Below are positions 35,396 to 46,772 of a stretch of 64,000 bases of DNA, one piece after another. Source of the stretch: Melieria omissa (taxonomy: Eukaryota; Arthropoda; Insecta; Diptera; Ulidiidae); the NCBI GenBank assembly GCA_963971225.1, contig OZ020269.1:101024405-101088404 (forward strand), read 5' to 3'. The position numbers and the translations under genes were made by a program. Numbering within the stretch: the stretch's first letter is position 1; the number at the start of each line of letters is the position of its first letter. The notes under the pieces were generated by a model that made no database searches, had not been told where the DNA came from, and saw nothing but the letters and a program-made list of their open reading frames with translations.

Positions 35396-37250
35396 AACCC
35401 AATTATTTGTAAAACTCAGTGTTTTCAGAGTTTCCTTCGGCTTTCCTTTCTTTTAGCTCATTTCAGTCTCTTTTTGCTAAGCTTCTGGTCCCACTGATTC
35501 TACTACTTTCTCTTTCCACTTCCAGCCCTCTAAGCCACTCTCTAAGTCACTCTCTCTCTCTCTCTCTTTTTAACTCCGATGCCAGCTTATTTTCCCCCTC
35601 CTCCTCTTCATTGTTGCATTTGTAAATTTGCTAGTTAGACTTTTGCGCCCTCGTCGATTTTATTTGCCCTTTGCGCCGCTTCCTGGTGCGCATCAATAAT
35701 TCCGACACTCTTTAGCGCAGCGCCGTAACATCAATCAGTGCCCAATTTTCTCTTCCCCTATGATAACAGCATCAACAACAACAACAGCAACAAAAATCTA
35801 CAAAATGTCGCGCCCTCTCTTTCGCTCTGTGCTGATCCATCACGGCTCAGCCGTTGCGTTGCTGTTATTCGCAATTTTGCAAATCAAATTAAAAATTCCA
35901 CCAATGGGCAACACTGGCCCTGCGGCAAATTGCCCACACCGTCACGGTTGAACCGTTAGCTAGTTTTGTGGTGAAAGAAGAGAAAAAAATTGGCGACGTG
36001 GCAATTGCGAATGCTGCCACATGCTCCAATGCACAGCGGCATATGCAAAATGCCAACAACAATAACAACAACTACTAGGACCACAAAATGTTGCATTCGA
36101 ATTTGGGCGGGAATTGAGGCAACGTAGAAATAAATTAAATTTTTACGCTTACAAAATGCTGCACGGCGCTTTTTTGTGGTAAATATGTTCTGTTGTTGTT
36201 GTAGTTGGAACAACAATGTTGTTATTGTTGTTGGCAACATTGTGTAGCGCCCATCTTTGTTGCAGCAAAGTGTCTAGGCCGCATTTATTCAGCAACACTT
36301 GACGTCTCGCAAGTACTCAGCGTCCGTCTGGTTGTCTAGTTTGAGGCCTTTTCGTCCATCAGTGGGGTCGTCTGCATATCTGTCTGTCTCTGTCGGTATG
36401 TTTGACTCGTCAGATGGGTGAATTTGTGTTATTTCTGCAGGCAACGCTACATTAATTGATACAGTTGAACAGCAAAAATGGCGTCGGCACTTGTTGTTGT
36501 TGGAGGATTCTTACATTCGTTCGTTTTATTTGAAAATTATTGCCCAAAAATCACATTGGAGGACTCACCACACCGAGCAACGTTTGAGTGTACATTTGGG
36601 CTTTCGTGCAATTTCCAAGACGAATGTTTGGACGTTCGGATGGATGGCTGACTGGCTGCCTGCTTGATGGCTCAAGTGTCTGCTGCAACACTCATTTGCA
36701 CTTAACGCTTTTAGCCATTTTATAATTGTTGTACTTGCAATTGTTAGTTATGTTGTTGTTTTTATTGTGCTCGACGCTTATTCGTTCGAATTCTCCAGTG
36801 CATGCAATGATGTAGAAAATTGCAAAATTTTGTGCCACACACATTGGTGTTGCTTCTCTGCGCAACTGTGGCAACTTCAAGCAGTCAACTAACGTCCCTG
36901 TTGTTGTCTGCTCATGTTGCATGTGGGTGCTGTACTGCAATGCCGGCACAGATGAGTTCAAGTTGAATTTTTGTGGCTTGCATGTTAATGAGATTTTGTC
37001 GAGCGATTGATGGGCTGCCGGGGACTTGAATAACTCAATTTTGCACACGGCTATTTTTTTATTGTTTTTTTTAATGTGTTTGAATTTTTTTATTGTTCCT
37101 TTGATCTTTATGGAAAATAGTCATTATTATAATGAAAAACCCGTAGTTGTGAGCATATTTGAAGCATAAAGAATTGGTGAATTTTTTTTGGAAGAATGTT
37201 TTTTTGATTATTTAAATTTTGACATAATCTTTTAAATTTTTTGTATACAT
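35396..37250. other. Intronic DNA, no additional exon supported
   Basis: Contains CT-rich sequence at 35420-35640, CAACAACAA tracts near 35770 and GTTGTTGTT tracts near 36190-36230. Frames on both strands overlap and show no domains. Confidence 0.4.
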
Positions 37251-37251
37251 A

Positions 37252-37855
37252 ACAAGAATGTCAAAGATAATCAAAATGACTTTTTGTAGATTTTTATTAT
37301 TTTATCACAAGGCATTTTTAAAGAAAATCTTTGCTGAATTTAATAAGTTACTTTAGTTAGATTAGATAGTTTAGAAAGTAAGTTAGTTAGTTAATTAGTT
37401 AGCACTCCAGTTGGGTAACTAGTTAGTTAGTCAATTAGTTACTTAGTTTAATTACTTAGTTAGTGAGTTAGTTGGTTAGTTAGTTAATTTGGTTAATTAG
37501 TTAAATAGTCAATTAGTTACTTAGTTAGTTTAATTATGTTAGTTAGTGAGTTAGTTGGTTAGTTAGTTTAGTTAGTTAATTACTTATTTTAATTAGTTAG
37601 TGCGTTAGTTAATTTAGTTCAATCAGTTAGTTAAATTAGTTAAGTAATTTTAATTAGGTTAGTTAATTTAGTTAAGTCAGTTAGTTTAGTTATTTTAGTT
37701 AGTTAAGTTAAGTCAGTTAGTATAGTCAGTTAAGTCATTTTAGTTAGTTTTGTCAGTTTAGTTCAGTTCAGTTTAGCTTAGTTAGTTTAATCAGTTAAGT
37801 TAGTTTAGTAATTTTAGTCAGTTTCGTTAGTTAATTTGTTAGTTAGTTAGTAATA
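37252..37855. repeat. Second leader plus TTAGT-type array
   Basis: The leader at 37252-37352 matches 33226-33325 (AAAATGACT, TTTTTATTATTTT and GGCATTTTTAAAGAAAATCT). It is followed by about 500 bp of TTAGTTAG/TTAAGTCAG words. Same orientation as the first array. Confidence 0.75.
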
Positions 37856-38441
37856 AGTCTAGTAAAGATAAACACATTATTTTTCCGATAGATGGATTAA
37901 GTTATCTATATCTTGCGTTGTATAAGTGTAATTGAATGACGCATGATGGTTTCAGAAACATAAAACTTCCTGCTACAAAATTTTCTCAGACAGTTTTGTG
38001 ATTGCTTCATTCATTTTTGTTTGAGAGCGCATCAAAAATGGACACTAGTTAAGAGAAAATATGCCATATTGTAAAGTTTTTCTTCGATAATGACGAATAT
38101 ACAAGCCAGGAAACTGAAAATATGAATAGTGTTCATGGCTTTGATACTGTAACAGCTAATCGACAGCTAATTGGTAATTTGGATGTAAAAAATATCCCAA
38201 GCTCTAGAAAGCCAACTGTCGAAAATGTCCATAAAATCATTAAATTTGTAGAGTTTTGTCATCACGTAAGCACTGTTTCGATGGCCCAGGAGCTAAACAT
38301 TGGACGAAAAGCCATTTGGAACCACTTCAATCAGGCTAGACTCCAAAAGAAGCTTGATGTATGCGTGCCAGATGAGTTAATGTAAAGAAACCTCTATGAA
38401 TCGCTGCTGAATTGCAACAAAATCGACTCTTTTACAGCGAA

Positions 38442-39140
38442 TGGTGACTGGTGATGAGAACTGAATCACTAACAACAACTTCAAGTAAAAGCGACCGTGA
38501 TAGAGTAGCGTTGCGACGACCCAAACAGCGGTCAAGCCAGGATTGACGGACAGGAAGGTTTGGCTCTGTTTTTGGTGGTGACTGGTGATGAAAAGTGAAT
38601 CACTTATAACAACTTCAAGCAAAAACGGTCCTGATAAAGTAGTGTCTGATTCAATAGTGTTAGAACGGGCCAAACAGAGGTCAAGCCAAGATTAACCCAC
38701 AGGAAGTTTTGGTTGTGTAGTTGGTGGGTTTGGTGACTGGTGATGCAAAGTGAATCATTTACAACAACTTCAAGTGAAACCAGTCGTGATTGAATAGCGT
38801 TGAGACGGCCCAAACGATGGTCAAGCCAGGATTGACGGTCAGGAAGGTTTGGTTTTGTAGTTCGTGGGTTTGGTGACTGGTGATGAAAAGTAAATCACAA
38901 CAATTTCAAGCAAAAACGGTCGTGATTCAATAGTGTTGAAACGGACCAAACAGCGGTCAAGCCAGGATTGACGGACAGGAAGGTTTGGCTGTGTTTTTGG
39001 TGGGTTTCGTGACTGGTGATGAAAAGTGAAACACTTACAAACAGCAAAAACAGTCATGATTGAATAGCGTTGAGATGGCCCAAACGATGGTCAAGCAAGG
39101 ATTGCCGGTCAGGAAAGTTTAGCTGTGTATTTGGTGGCTT
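38442..39140 (+). repeat. ~140-bp tandem repeat derived from mariner coding sequence, about 5 copies
   Basis: Units start with TGGTGACTGGTGATGA near 38442, 38576, 38730, 38871 and 39007. They run through AACAACTTCAAGCAAAAACG, CCAAACAGCGGTCAAGCCAG, GATTGACGGACAGGAAGGTT and TGGTTGTGT. Unit lengths are about 134-154 bp. In frame they spell the transposase segment around VTGDEKW to RKVLLCVWW, so the array arose by duplication inside the gene. Minus-strand frames here are shadows. Confidence 0.85.
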
Positions 39141-39405
39141 TGGAACCGAAAAAGCTACTATGAGATGCTCTCTTACAGGCAAATTCCTAACTTAAACTTA
39201 ACAATGGAACTATTTTAAGGAAATAATAGCCTAGAAGGGGCCAGCTTTGGTCAATAGGAGAGAAATTGTGATCCATCAGGTCACTGGCAGGTCACACACA
39301 TCAATAGTTCCTTGTCGAAAAGATCCAAAAGCTTGGTTGTTAAGTTCTTATGCATTCACCTTACAGTCTGGACCTGTTCCTAAGTGATTACCATATGTTC
39401 CTGTC

Positions 39406-39492
39406 CAAAGACGCACACAGGGGACGGGGGGGGGGGGGGCTCGAGGTTTCAAATGAATTGGAACCCCAAAAGAAATGCTGTGTGCGCCACTG
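39406..39492. mobile_element. hAT-like MITE, family 3, copy 2 (87 bp)
   Basis: Flanked by a perfect 8-bp duplication TTCCTGTC (39398-39405, 39493-39500). Starts CAAAGACGCACACAGG, has a run of 14 G near 39426, and ends GTGTGCGCCACTG. Deleting it with one duplication restores mariner pseudogene sequence across the junction, so it inserted after the mariner. Confidence 0.75.
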
Positions 39493-39659
39493 TTCCTGTC
39501 TATCGCGAATAAAATTTACTCAAGCGATACTTGTTAGAATTGACTCTACCAGGTTTTTGCCCATAGGGACAAGGGGTTTCTGTGAGAGAGACAAAATGAA
39601 ATTAGCTCAAAAAACTCGACAATTTTTTAAACAAAATTGTGATGGGGTGAAATTATAAA

Positions 39660-41260
39660 TGAGACCATTAATTATGATTAATAAAGCCTTCAATTTCATA
39701 CAAAAATAATGGATTCCTTTCTGTCTTTCTACACAAATTGAAGTTGAATTTAAAGTTTTAATTTCGAACTTCAATCAGTCCATAACTCTTCCATAAGTGA
39801 TTCGAATGAAAAATTTAGGCATTTTAAATTTTAAAAATCCAACAAAAGGTTTATGGAGAATTAAAAAAAAAAGGTAAAGTTAAGAAAATGAAATTAGTAA
39901 ACATTTTTAGTCTCAAAGATGGCTGCTTATTTGTTGCCTATTTTTTAAACAACTATTTTCAACATACCCCTTGGAAGTTCCCAATGTCTTTCAACCATTA
40001 AATAAGAACAAAATGCAACAAGAAAACCCAACTGAACTAAACTGCTAAATGCCGTAATGGTGAATAGTTAAGCAGTCGTTGTGTGGATGAGTTCTGGTCG
40101 GTTGCATTGTGCGGCGGTTGTTGTTGCTGTTATTGGACGTGGCAGCACAATAAATATTTTATTTGCTTTATTGTTTTGCAGTGGCAGACTATTGTGTTGC
40201 TGTTGTAATTGCTTGCAACTGCAAAAAGTTTCTACTAAAGTGGCAATTTGTTGAACAAATTAAATTAGAGACCTAAAGTGACAATTGATGGCAGCGAATA
40301 GCGGAGCGGGAAAGAGTTTAAAAGAGTTTAAAGTTCATGCTGATACTATTAGAGAGAGAGAAGAAGGAAGAAAGCTAGAGCGAAAGTAAGAAAGAGGGTG
40401 GTATTGGCAATGGTTGAGGAAAAAATGTTGGGGGTATTCACGGGCTTTAGGAAAACGGTTATGGAATAAAGATTGTTGTCCATATGAAATCACACAGCAG
40501 TTTAGGTATTTTATGGCTCAGAACCATGGCAACGAAGACGTTTATGCAAGGGCCAATCGTTGGGCATAGATTTAATTAACTTTATTTTAACTAAAGTGGA
40601 TGTGTGACGCTTAGTGAAAGGAAGTGAATTCAGCGCAAAATATTTAAATAGTAATATGTTATATGTTATAATTCATAATCTTAACTTTTTTCATATGCAA
40701 AATTATGTTCTTCTTTTTTAAGCAAAATTTGAAGGGCAGTAAATATTAAAAAAAAAATTTTAAAATATATTTAAATTGAATTGATGTGAAAATATTTGGT
40801 TTGGTTAAAATTTGTTCATTAGTTGTATTTTGAGTCGTTCTGAAGATTAGGAACAATGCATTGATTATTGTCTTTACTTCTCAAAATGTATTAGATAGAG
40901 AAATTTGACTTCGAATTTTCTCCCATTCTCATTGAATGTTACTTCAAATTAAAATTGGCTCAACATAAAAGCAAAATATTAAAAAAAAAATTGCGTGAAG
41001 GACAACAACTTAAAGCACAAACAGCAAACAACCAAACGAAAAATAAAAAAAAAAAAACAAAAGTTAGTCCGACTCGAGGACAGCGCGACTCGCATAACGA
41101 CAGATTACGATGATGCTCGAGGCATGCAACCAAGCAACTCATACAACAACAACAACAACATAAACCATAGAATTTTCACCAACCGGTTGCAGTATTAGAA
41201 GCAGAAGAAGTGAAAATTACAACAACTATGTTAGTACACGTTTCACTCGCTTGGCTGAGG
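39660..41260. other. Intronic DNA, no exon supported
   Basis: Ordinary AT-rich sequence with CAACAACAAC near 41146 and no family-like reading frame. Confidence 0.4.
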
Positions 41261-41262
41261 AG

Positions 41263-41772
41263 CAGCACAGTGTTGCCAGATACCTGAATTTACTTTCTCC
41301 TAATTCTTAAAAAAATGAAACTTCCTCCCAAAAATTATAGAAAATAATAAAAATTAAATTTTAATTCAAATTTTTGTCATCATAAACTATAGAATTAAAC
41401 TTGTATTAAAAAAATTATTTCATTTAATAAAAAAAAAAAATTATTTTATTTTTCATAAGAAAAATGTATTTAATTTTTTTATTGCAGCGTGTTTATTCTT
41501 CACTACAGTACATTACACATTTAATAAAAAAATAAATTTCATTTTTAATAAAAAAAATTATCTAATTTTTAATAAAAAAAAAATTATTTAATATTTTTAT
41601 TGCAGCGTTTTTATTCATACAGCTTCAGCTTAACAACAATTAAAAAAAACAAAACATTTAACAGCACAGTGTTGCCAGATATCTGAAATTACTTTCTCCT
41701 AAGTCTTAAAAAAATGAAACTTTCTCCCAAAAACTATAAAAAATAATTAAAAGGAAATTGTAAATTTAAATT
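41263..41772. repeat. Directly duplicated ~400-bp unit, second copy split by the LTR element
   Basis: CAGCACAGTGTTGCCAGATA and CTTTCTCCTAATTCTTAAAA at 41265 recur at 41665. The rest of the second copy, including TGCAGCGTTTCTATTCATTC and AGCTTCAGCTTAACAACAAC, resumes at 47062-47335 after the retrotransposon. The duplication predates the LTR insertion. Confidence 0.65.
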
Positions 41773-41996
41773 TGTAATGAGCACTGGGATGGATTTAAGT
41801 CCTTTTGATATAAACAACTGTGTAAACTTTTAAGACAAACTTTATTTGCGTGTTCTAACAATGGCGTCACAAGTAAAAGTAAAAAGTAAAGGACCAGCAT
41901 GAACTTAGCTGCAAGCCCGAGTTGCCACACTGCTTGACAAGCCCAACCACAACAGGGTTGCATTCACCATGGCACCACCTCCACCAATACACTACA
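41773..41996 (-). repeat. 3' LTR of the Ty3/Gypsy element
   Basis: 224 bp, matching 46838-47061 without visible difference. It contains AATAAA on the element strand (plus-strand TTTATT at 41841-41846), a plausible polyadenylation signal. Confidence 0.93.
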
Positions 41997-42035
41997 ACTC
42001 GGCCTAACCTGACATTCAATCGACCTCGATTGCTT

Positions 42036-45000
42036 TTACAATGAATCTTCTTCTAGCTTATCATCTAAAAATTCATAATCTGTACATTCATCACTTAAAT
42101 TATCACCATCTGTGTTGCCTTCTGAGTCCGTTTCAACTGGCCTACCTCGAGGTTCCAACCATTTCTTCATTCTAGACGAATCAATTACATTGTCATATGG
42201 CATCTGAGTAACCTGACAATTTTCAACATCCGTAACAACATAACGATCATGACCTAATTGCTTACGAACTACATAAGGGCCTCTGTACTTCTGAATTAGC
42301 TTCTTATTCTTCCCTACCGTAGTGTCTACATTTTTAACCACAACTAAATCTCCTGGTTCAAATTGTTTCGCTGGCCTATGGCTCCTCTCGTAATATTTCT
42401 GATTGTACAACTGAGACTTCTGTATTGCAAGCTCTGCCTGCTCCCTTATTTCGGACAAATTAACTTCTTCTCTTGAATACACATCATGCAAATACTCCGT
42501 CAATTCATCAACTACTTTGCCGCGCTGCTCAACGCCAAAAAGCAGCTTACTAGGGGTCGTCTTTGTGGCACAGTGTACAGTATTATTCATTGCAAACTCG
42601 ACATCCGTCAGTTTCTGTTTCCAATCTACATGGTTTATAGGGTCAGTCGTTTTGGCCAATATTGCTTTCAACACCCGATTCACCCTCTCAACCTGACCAT
42701 TCGACTGTGGCGAAGCTACCGCATTCAAAACATGTACAATGTTATTGTTCCCGCAAAAATCCCTAAACTCCGATGACGTAAAAGCTGTGCCCCGATCATC
42801 TATGATTCTTCTGGGACGACTGTATTCAACAAAATATCTCTTCAACGCACAAATCGATTCTTTCGCACTACTATTCGTAGCATACATTTTGACAAATTTT
42901 GTGAAAGCATCAATCACCACAAACACATGTTTATGCTTTGAGTTCACACTCTCCAATGGCCCGAAATGGTCAATGTGCACTGTATCGAACGGTTCTGGCT
43001 TCTTTGGAATACTATATATATTACGCTCATTGCTTCTAGGCGACGTCGAATAATAAATGCACTTCAAACAATTTCTGATGAACACATTCAGCTTTTCGCG
43101 CATACGGGGAAACCAATAATGCTTCCGAATCTGATTTGCACATTTCTCAATACCCAAATGACCATATTTCTCATGTATCAATCGCATAATGTTCTCTTCC
43201 ATCTCACCCGGCACATACAACTGTCGATTCTGACCACTAACACGAAAGACTAACCCATTCTCCAACTCATATCCTGGCACTTCCCCTTGCTCTAATTCTT
43301 CCCGCAGTTTATGAATCACAGGATCACGCGTCTGTATAATCTGAATGTTCAAATCAACCTCATTCTCCTCAATACTACACACAGCTGACAACCGGCTCAA
43401 TGCATCAACATGCTGCATCTGTTCACCCTTTCGGTGTCGAACTGAAAAATCAAACCCGGCGAGACCCAATGTCCATCTGGCAATTCTTGGATTAATTGTT
43501 TTCTTCTCCAATGTCAAGACCAAAGAGTTGCAATCAGTCACAACTACAAACGGAATTCCATCCAACATAGTCCGGAATCTTTCCAATGCATTCACAATTG
43601 CCAATGTTTCCAACTCAAAGCTATGATAACGCGACTCCGGATCCGTCGTTGTTTTCGAATAAAATGCCACTGGGTGAAACCTGCCGTCATCTTGCTTCTG
43701 TAACAGTATAGCACCATACCCTCGCGAACTTGCATCCGTATGCAACTCTGTCTCCCGCCCTGAATCAAAGACACACAGTACAGGGGGCTCAGTCAATTTA
43801 GATTTCAAGGTCTCAAACGCATTCCTACACTCTTCTGTCCATTCAAACTTTACACCTTTTCGCGTCAAATAACTCAATGGGCGCGCAATCTGAGAAAAAT
43901 TATACACAAATCGTCTAAAATATGAAAAAAGACCCACCGCCCTCTGCACCTCCTTTATGTTGGTAGGTACTGCGTAATTCTTTATCGCTACCAAATGATC
44001 TTCATTCGGACGAATCCCCCGTTCACTCACACAGTAGCCTAAATACTTCAATTCTCTATATGCAAATTTGCACTTCTTCAGATTCAAGCACAATCCAGCC
44101 CCTGACAATAATTTCAAAACTTCTGCCAAAACCACATAATGTTCCTCAATAGTCTTCGTGGCAATGTTAATATCATCTAAATACACCACAATCCTCTTCG
44201 CATCAATCAACGGCCGCAACACTAAATTAATAAACCGCTGGAACACTGGTGGAGCATTAGTCAAACCAAATGGCATAAACCGATACTCATACTGTCCCAT
44301 CGGAGTCACAAACGCAGTTATCGGTATCGATTCCTCATGCATCGGCACCTGGTGAAACCCATTCCTCAAGTCCAACGTACTGAAGAAACTCTTCCCACCC
44401 AAATATTCAATACAATCCTCAACTAACGGCAACGGATAATGATCTCTGACAGTCAACTTATTCAACGCCCGATAGTCAACACACATTCTCAATTCACCGT
44501 TCTTCTTCCGCACTAACACAATCGGAGACGCGTATGGAGACGCACTTGGCTGAATAATGCCCTGAGCCAACAAATCATCAATTGTCTTCTGTACTTCTGT
44601 CTTTTCCCTATATGACAACCGGCGCGGACCACTGTACACCGGCGCATCACTCTTCAACTGAATTTTCATGCAATAGCCACTCAACTTCCCCCCCTTGTTC
44701 TTCATTTTCAAATAGTTCTCAAAAACAACTGATTTCAAAGCATCTGCATCTGTTATAGACAAGTTTTCGTCCACATCAATTAGATCACCAATTTCATCCA
44801 TCTCAGTTGCACCTACCATCAATATTACTTCATCATACAAATTCAAGTCTTCTGTTCCAACTAAATTTACAACTCCGATACACGACTCAAGTCGAGTTTC
44901 ACACAAATTCGAATCACCAATTACATTTACCTCTGCATTAACTGAATTAATTTCTGACTTGCCACACTTATCATCTGATTTCAATAACTTAACTCTGTTT

Positions 45001-46772
45001 GGAACCTCTGTTATCTTAACTACTGGACTCTTTAATAAATTAAACAACTTAAGTGCACTGATATTCAACGGAACTTCATTTTTATTGGCATTATTAATCT
45101 CCAGCAGAGTACGTCTACTATATCTCACTGTGTCCATTTGGCACAGGCTTATATTCATTGCCTTAAGTAAATCGCGTCCAAAAAGTAGGGGCACCACTGC
45201 CTCTTCATCTGGCAAAACAAACAAATTATGGTCAAATTTACGGTTATCAAACACAATTTTACAAGTCACAAGGCCGTACGTACTTAAATTCATATTTCCC
45301 ATCCCCCGATACTCTGTCACAGTCAATTCACCCGTCACCTCAAATGGCACAAGAGAACGCTTCACGAAACTAGTCGGACTGCCATTATCAAATAAAGCAA
45401 AACACGGAATTAATTCAGTGCACTTATTCTGTTTCAAAAAGGCAACACTTACAAGATTTCGGTGTTTCAGCTGTCGGGCTAAACGTCGGACCTCCTCTAC
45501 CTCCGTCAATGGCGTCCCTGCCTCCCACTCCTCGACCTCTGCTACTGGCTGCTGTTGTTTCGGTACGGCTGGCATCCGTGTTTGCGTCTGGTTTAGTGTT
45601 GTATTCTGCATCCGACTACGACGTGGGCACTGCTGGCGCATGTGGCCTACTTCATGGCATATGAAACACGAGTTCGGTGGGCGTCGCGGGGCCCCGCACG
45701 CACTTTGATAGTGCCCATATTGAAAACAGTTGTAACACCTGACGGCCGACAAATCCGTGACTTTTGCAGCTGTGTTAGCAACTGGCACTGTTGTATACGA
45801 CCTCGGCCTAGGCACGGCACCCGACATGACACTGATCTTCGGCACAACCACTGGCGCAGCTGCCCGACGCTTCTTCTCGTAACGCTCCATCAACCCCTTC
45901 AATTCACGCAAGGAAGTGGCACTGTACAGCATCGAAACCATATTCGTATCGTCGTTAAGCCCCTCGATGATAATGTCGATTAGGTCCGTTTCTGACACAT
46001 CGGCGCGGCTGGCAATGTACTGCATCTCAACAATATATTGTCGTGGTGTTTCGTCTGGTCTCAGGACACGGGCACGTAACTGTTGCAGCACATCTCGAAC
46101 CGTGAATATACGACGGTATTCAGTCATCAAAGCCATCCTTAGCTCACCATAGCTGCGAACACGAGTTATGTCCGCGAACCGCTCCGCTTGCCCAGTTATC
46201 AGATGTCGTGCGGCAACCAGCTGGTCTCGCTCACTGTACTGGAAACTCTCGAACACATTCTCCAAGTCGGCCAACCATTTGCTAACGTCCTGCAACTCCG
46301 AACCATCAAATTTGCTCATCATCGCGTCCAGTACACCCAGGTCGATTCTACGACTCTCGAACTCGTTCAACTCACGCTGCAGCTGGACAAGCTCACGTTT
46401 CTTGCGCATGATCGCCAACTGCCGATCTAACTCAGCCTCTTCAGCCTCAGTACTGGTCACATTCACCACACTCCCTGCATCAACTGTATCATCTTCTGTA
46501 TCTGGCACATTCATGGGTCGCTCCCTCTGGCTGGCCCCTGGCATCTGTCGTCTAGTCGTCCGCACACTCTGGCTGGCATCTGGCATCTGTTGATTCAGCG
46601 GAACATCAGGCTCGCTATCCGCTCTGGCCGCTCTTCCGCTACCTCCGACACGACCTGCTACCGCTTGTTCATACACTGTCCGCAACTGAACCATCGTGGC
46701 GTCTTCCTCGAATTCAGCTCCCGCAGCCCGTAGTGCAGCAATAACCGCATTGCGCGTTAATTTGTTCGCCAT
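42036..46772 (-). CDS. Gag-Pol polyprotein of Ty3/Gypsy retrotransposon (1578 aa)
   Basis: A single frame carries Gag and Pol with no frameshift, starting at ATG 46772, the first in the frame. Gag occupies roughly residues 1-400, with a coiled acidic stretch near 110-145 and two CCHC zinc knuckles near 346 (CYNCFQYGHYQSAC) and 367 (CFICHEVGHMRQQC). The aspartic protease lies near 461, with DNGS where DTGS/DSGA is usual. Reverse transcriptase shows TLDLRNGFHQ, FGLTNAPPVFQR and YLDD near 862. RNase H shows HTDAS near 1012, ELETLAIV and VTDCNS. Integrase has an HHCC finger (YGHLGIEKC to NCLKC), then the triad in HIDHFG near 1265, DDRGTAF near 1326 and NGQVERVNR near 1360. A GPY/F-like KYRGPYVV follows. 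All catalytic acids of RT, RNase H and integrase are present, so it is plausibly active. Confidence 0.95.
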   Translation of the reverse strand: MANKLTRNAVIAALRAAGAEFEEDATMVQLRTVYEQAVAGRVGGSGRAARADSEPDVPLNQQMPDASQSVRTTRRQMPGASQRERPMNVPDTEDDTVDAGSVVNVTSTEAEEAELDRQLAIMRKKRELVQLQRELNEFESRRIDLGVLDAMMSKFDGSELQDVSKWLADLENVFESFQYSERDQLVAARHLITGQAERFADITRVRSYGELRMALMTEYRRIFTVRDVLQQLRARVLRPDETPRQYIVEMQYIASRADVSETDLIDIIIEGLNDDTNMVSMLYSATSLRELKGLMERYEKKRRAAAPVVVPKISVMSGAVPRPRSYTTVPVANTAAKVTDLSAVRCYNCFQYGHYQSACGAPRRPPNSCFICHEVGHMRQQCPRRSRMQNTTLNQTQTRMPAVPKQQQPVAEVEEWEAGTPLTEVEEVRRLARQLKHRNLVSVAFLKQNKCTELIPCFALFDNGSPTSFVKRSLVPFEVTGELTVTEYRGMGNMNLSTYGLVTCKIVFDNRKFDHNLFVLPDEEAVVPLLFGRDLLKAMNISLCQMDTVRYSRRTLLEINNANKNEVPLNISALKLFNLLKSPVVKITEVPNRVKLLKSDDKCGKSEINSVNAEVNVIGDSNLCETRLESCIGVVNLVGTEDLNLYDEVILMVGATEMDEIGDLIDVDENLSITDADALKSVVFENYLKMKNKGGKLSGYCMKIQLKSDAPVYSGPRRLSYREKTEVQKTIDDLLAQGIIQPSASPYASPIVLVRKKNGELRMCVDYRALNKLTVRDHYPLPLVEDCIEYLGGKSFFSTLDLRNGFHQVPMHEESIPITAFVTPMGQYEYRFMPFGLTNAPPVFQRFINLVLRPLIDAKRIVVYLDDINIATKTIEEHYVVLAEVLKLLSGAGLCLNLKKCKFAYRELKYLGYCVSERGIRPNEDHLVAIKNYAVPTNIKEVQRAVGLFSYFRRFVYNFSQIARPLSYLTRKGVKFEWTEECRNAFETLKSKLTEPPVLCVFDSGRETELHTDASSRGYGAILLQKQDDGRFHPVAFYSKTTTDPESRYHSFELETLAIVNALERFRTMLDGIPFVVVTDCNSLVLTLEKKTINPRIARWTLGLAGFDFSVRHRKGEQMQHVDALSRLSAVCSIEENEVDLNIQIIQTRDPVIHKLREELEQGEVPGYELENGLVFRVSGQNRQLYVPGEMEENIMRLIHEKYGHLGIEKCANQIRKHYWFPRMREKLNVFIRNCLKCIYYSTSPRSNERNIYSIPKKPEPFDTVHIDHFGPLESVNSKHKHVFVVIDAFTKFVKMYATNSSAKESICALKRYFVEYSRPRRIIDDRGTAFTSSEFRDFCGNNNIVHVLNAVASPQSNGQVERVNRVLKAILAKTTDPINHVDWKQKLTDVEFAMNNTVHCATKTTPSKLLFGVEQRGKVVDELTEYLHDVYSREEVNLSEIREQAELAIQKSQLYNQKYYERSHRPAKQFEPGDLVVVKNVDTTVGKNKKLIQKYRGPYVVRKQLGHDRYVVTDVENCQVTQMPYDNVIDSSRMKKWLEPRGRPVETDSEGNTDGDNLSDECTDYEFLDDKLEEDSL

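Larger units (their letters stand above)
38038..39658 (+). pseudogene. Mariner transposase, near full length, with internal tandem amplification
   Basis: ATG 38038 begins a mariner transposase with a stop at codon 5. Recognisable segments in order: NMNSVHGFDTVTANRQL, an HVSTVSMAQELNIGRK-type helix-turn-helix, KKLDVCVPDELM, and VTGDEK (first catalytic Asp) near 38447. Next come LTDRKVWLCV, a GPALVNRREIVIHQ region near 39239 where the second Asp is altered or lost, HSPYSLDLFLSDYH near 39355 with the third Asp, and GFCERDKMKL near the end. The block from VTGDEK to RKVWLCV is repeated about five times (38442-39140). A hAT MITE interrupts the 3' part at 39406-39492. Many stops and frameshifts make it nonfunctional. 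Confidence 0.85.

Noticed and set aside
38377..39057. Three similar minus-strand frames with repeated peptides
   Set aside because: Shadows of the tandemly amplified mariner segment on the plus strand.
44959..45708. 249-codon plus-strand frame opposite Gag-Pol
   Set aside because: Antisense shadow of the retrotransposon coding sequence; no independent signal.
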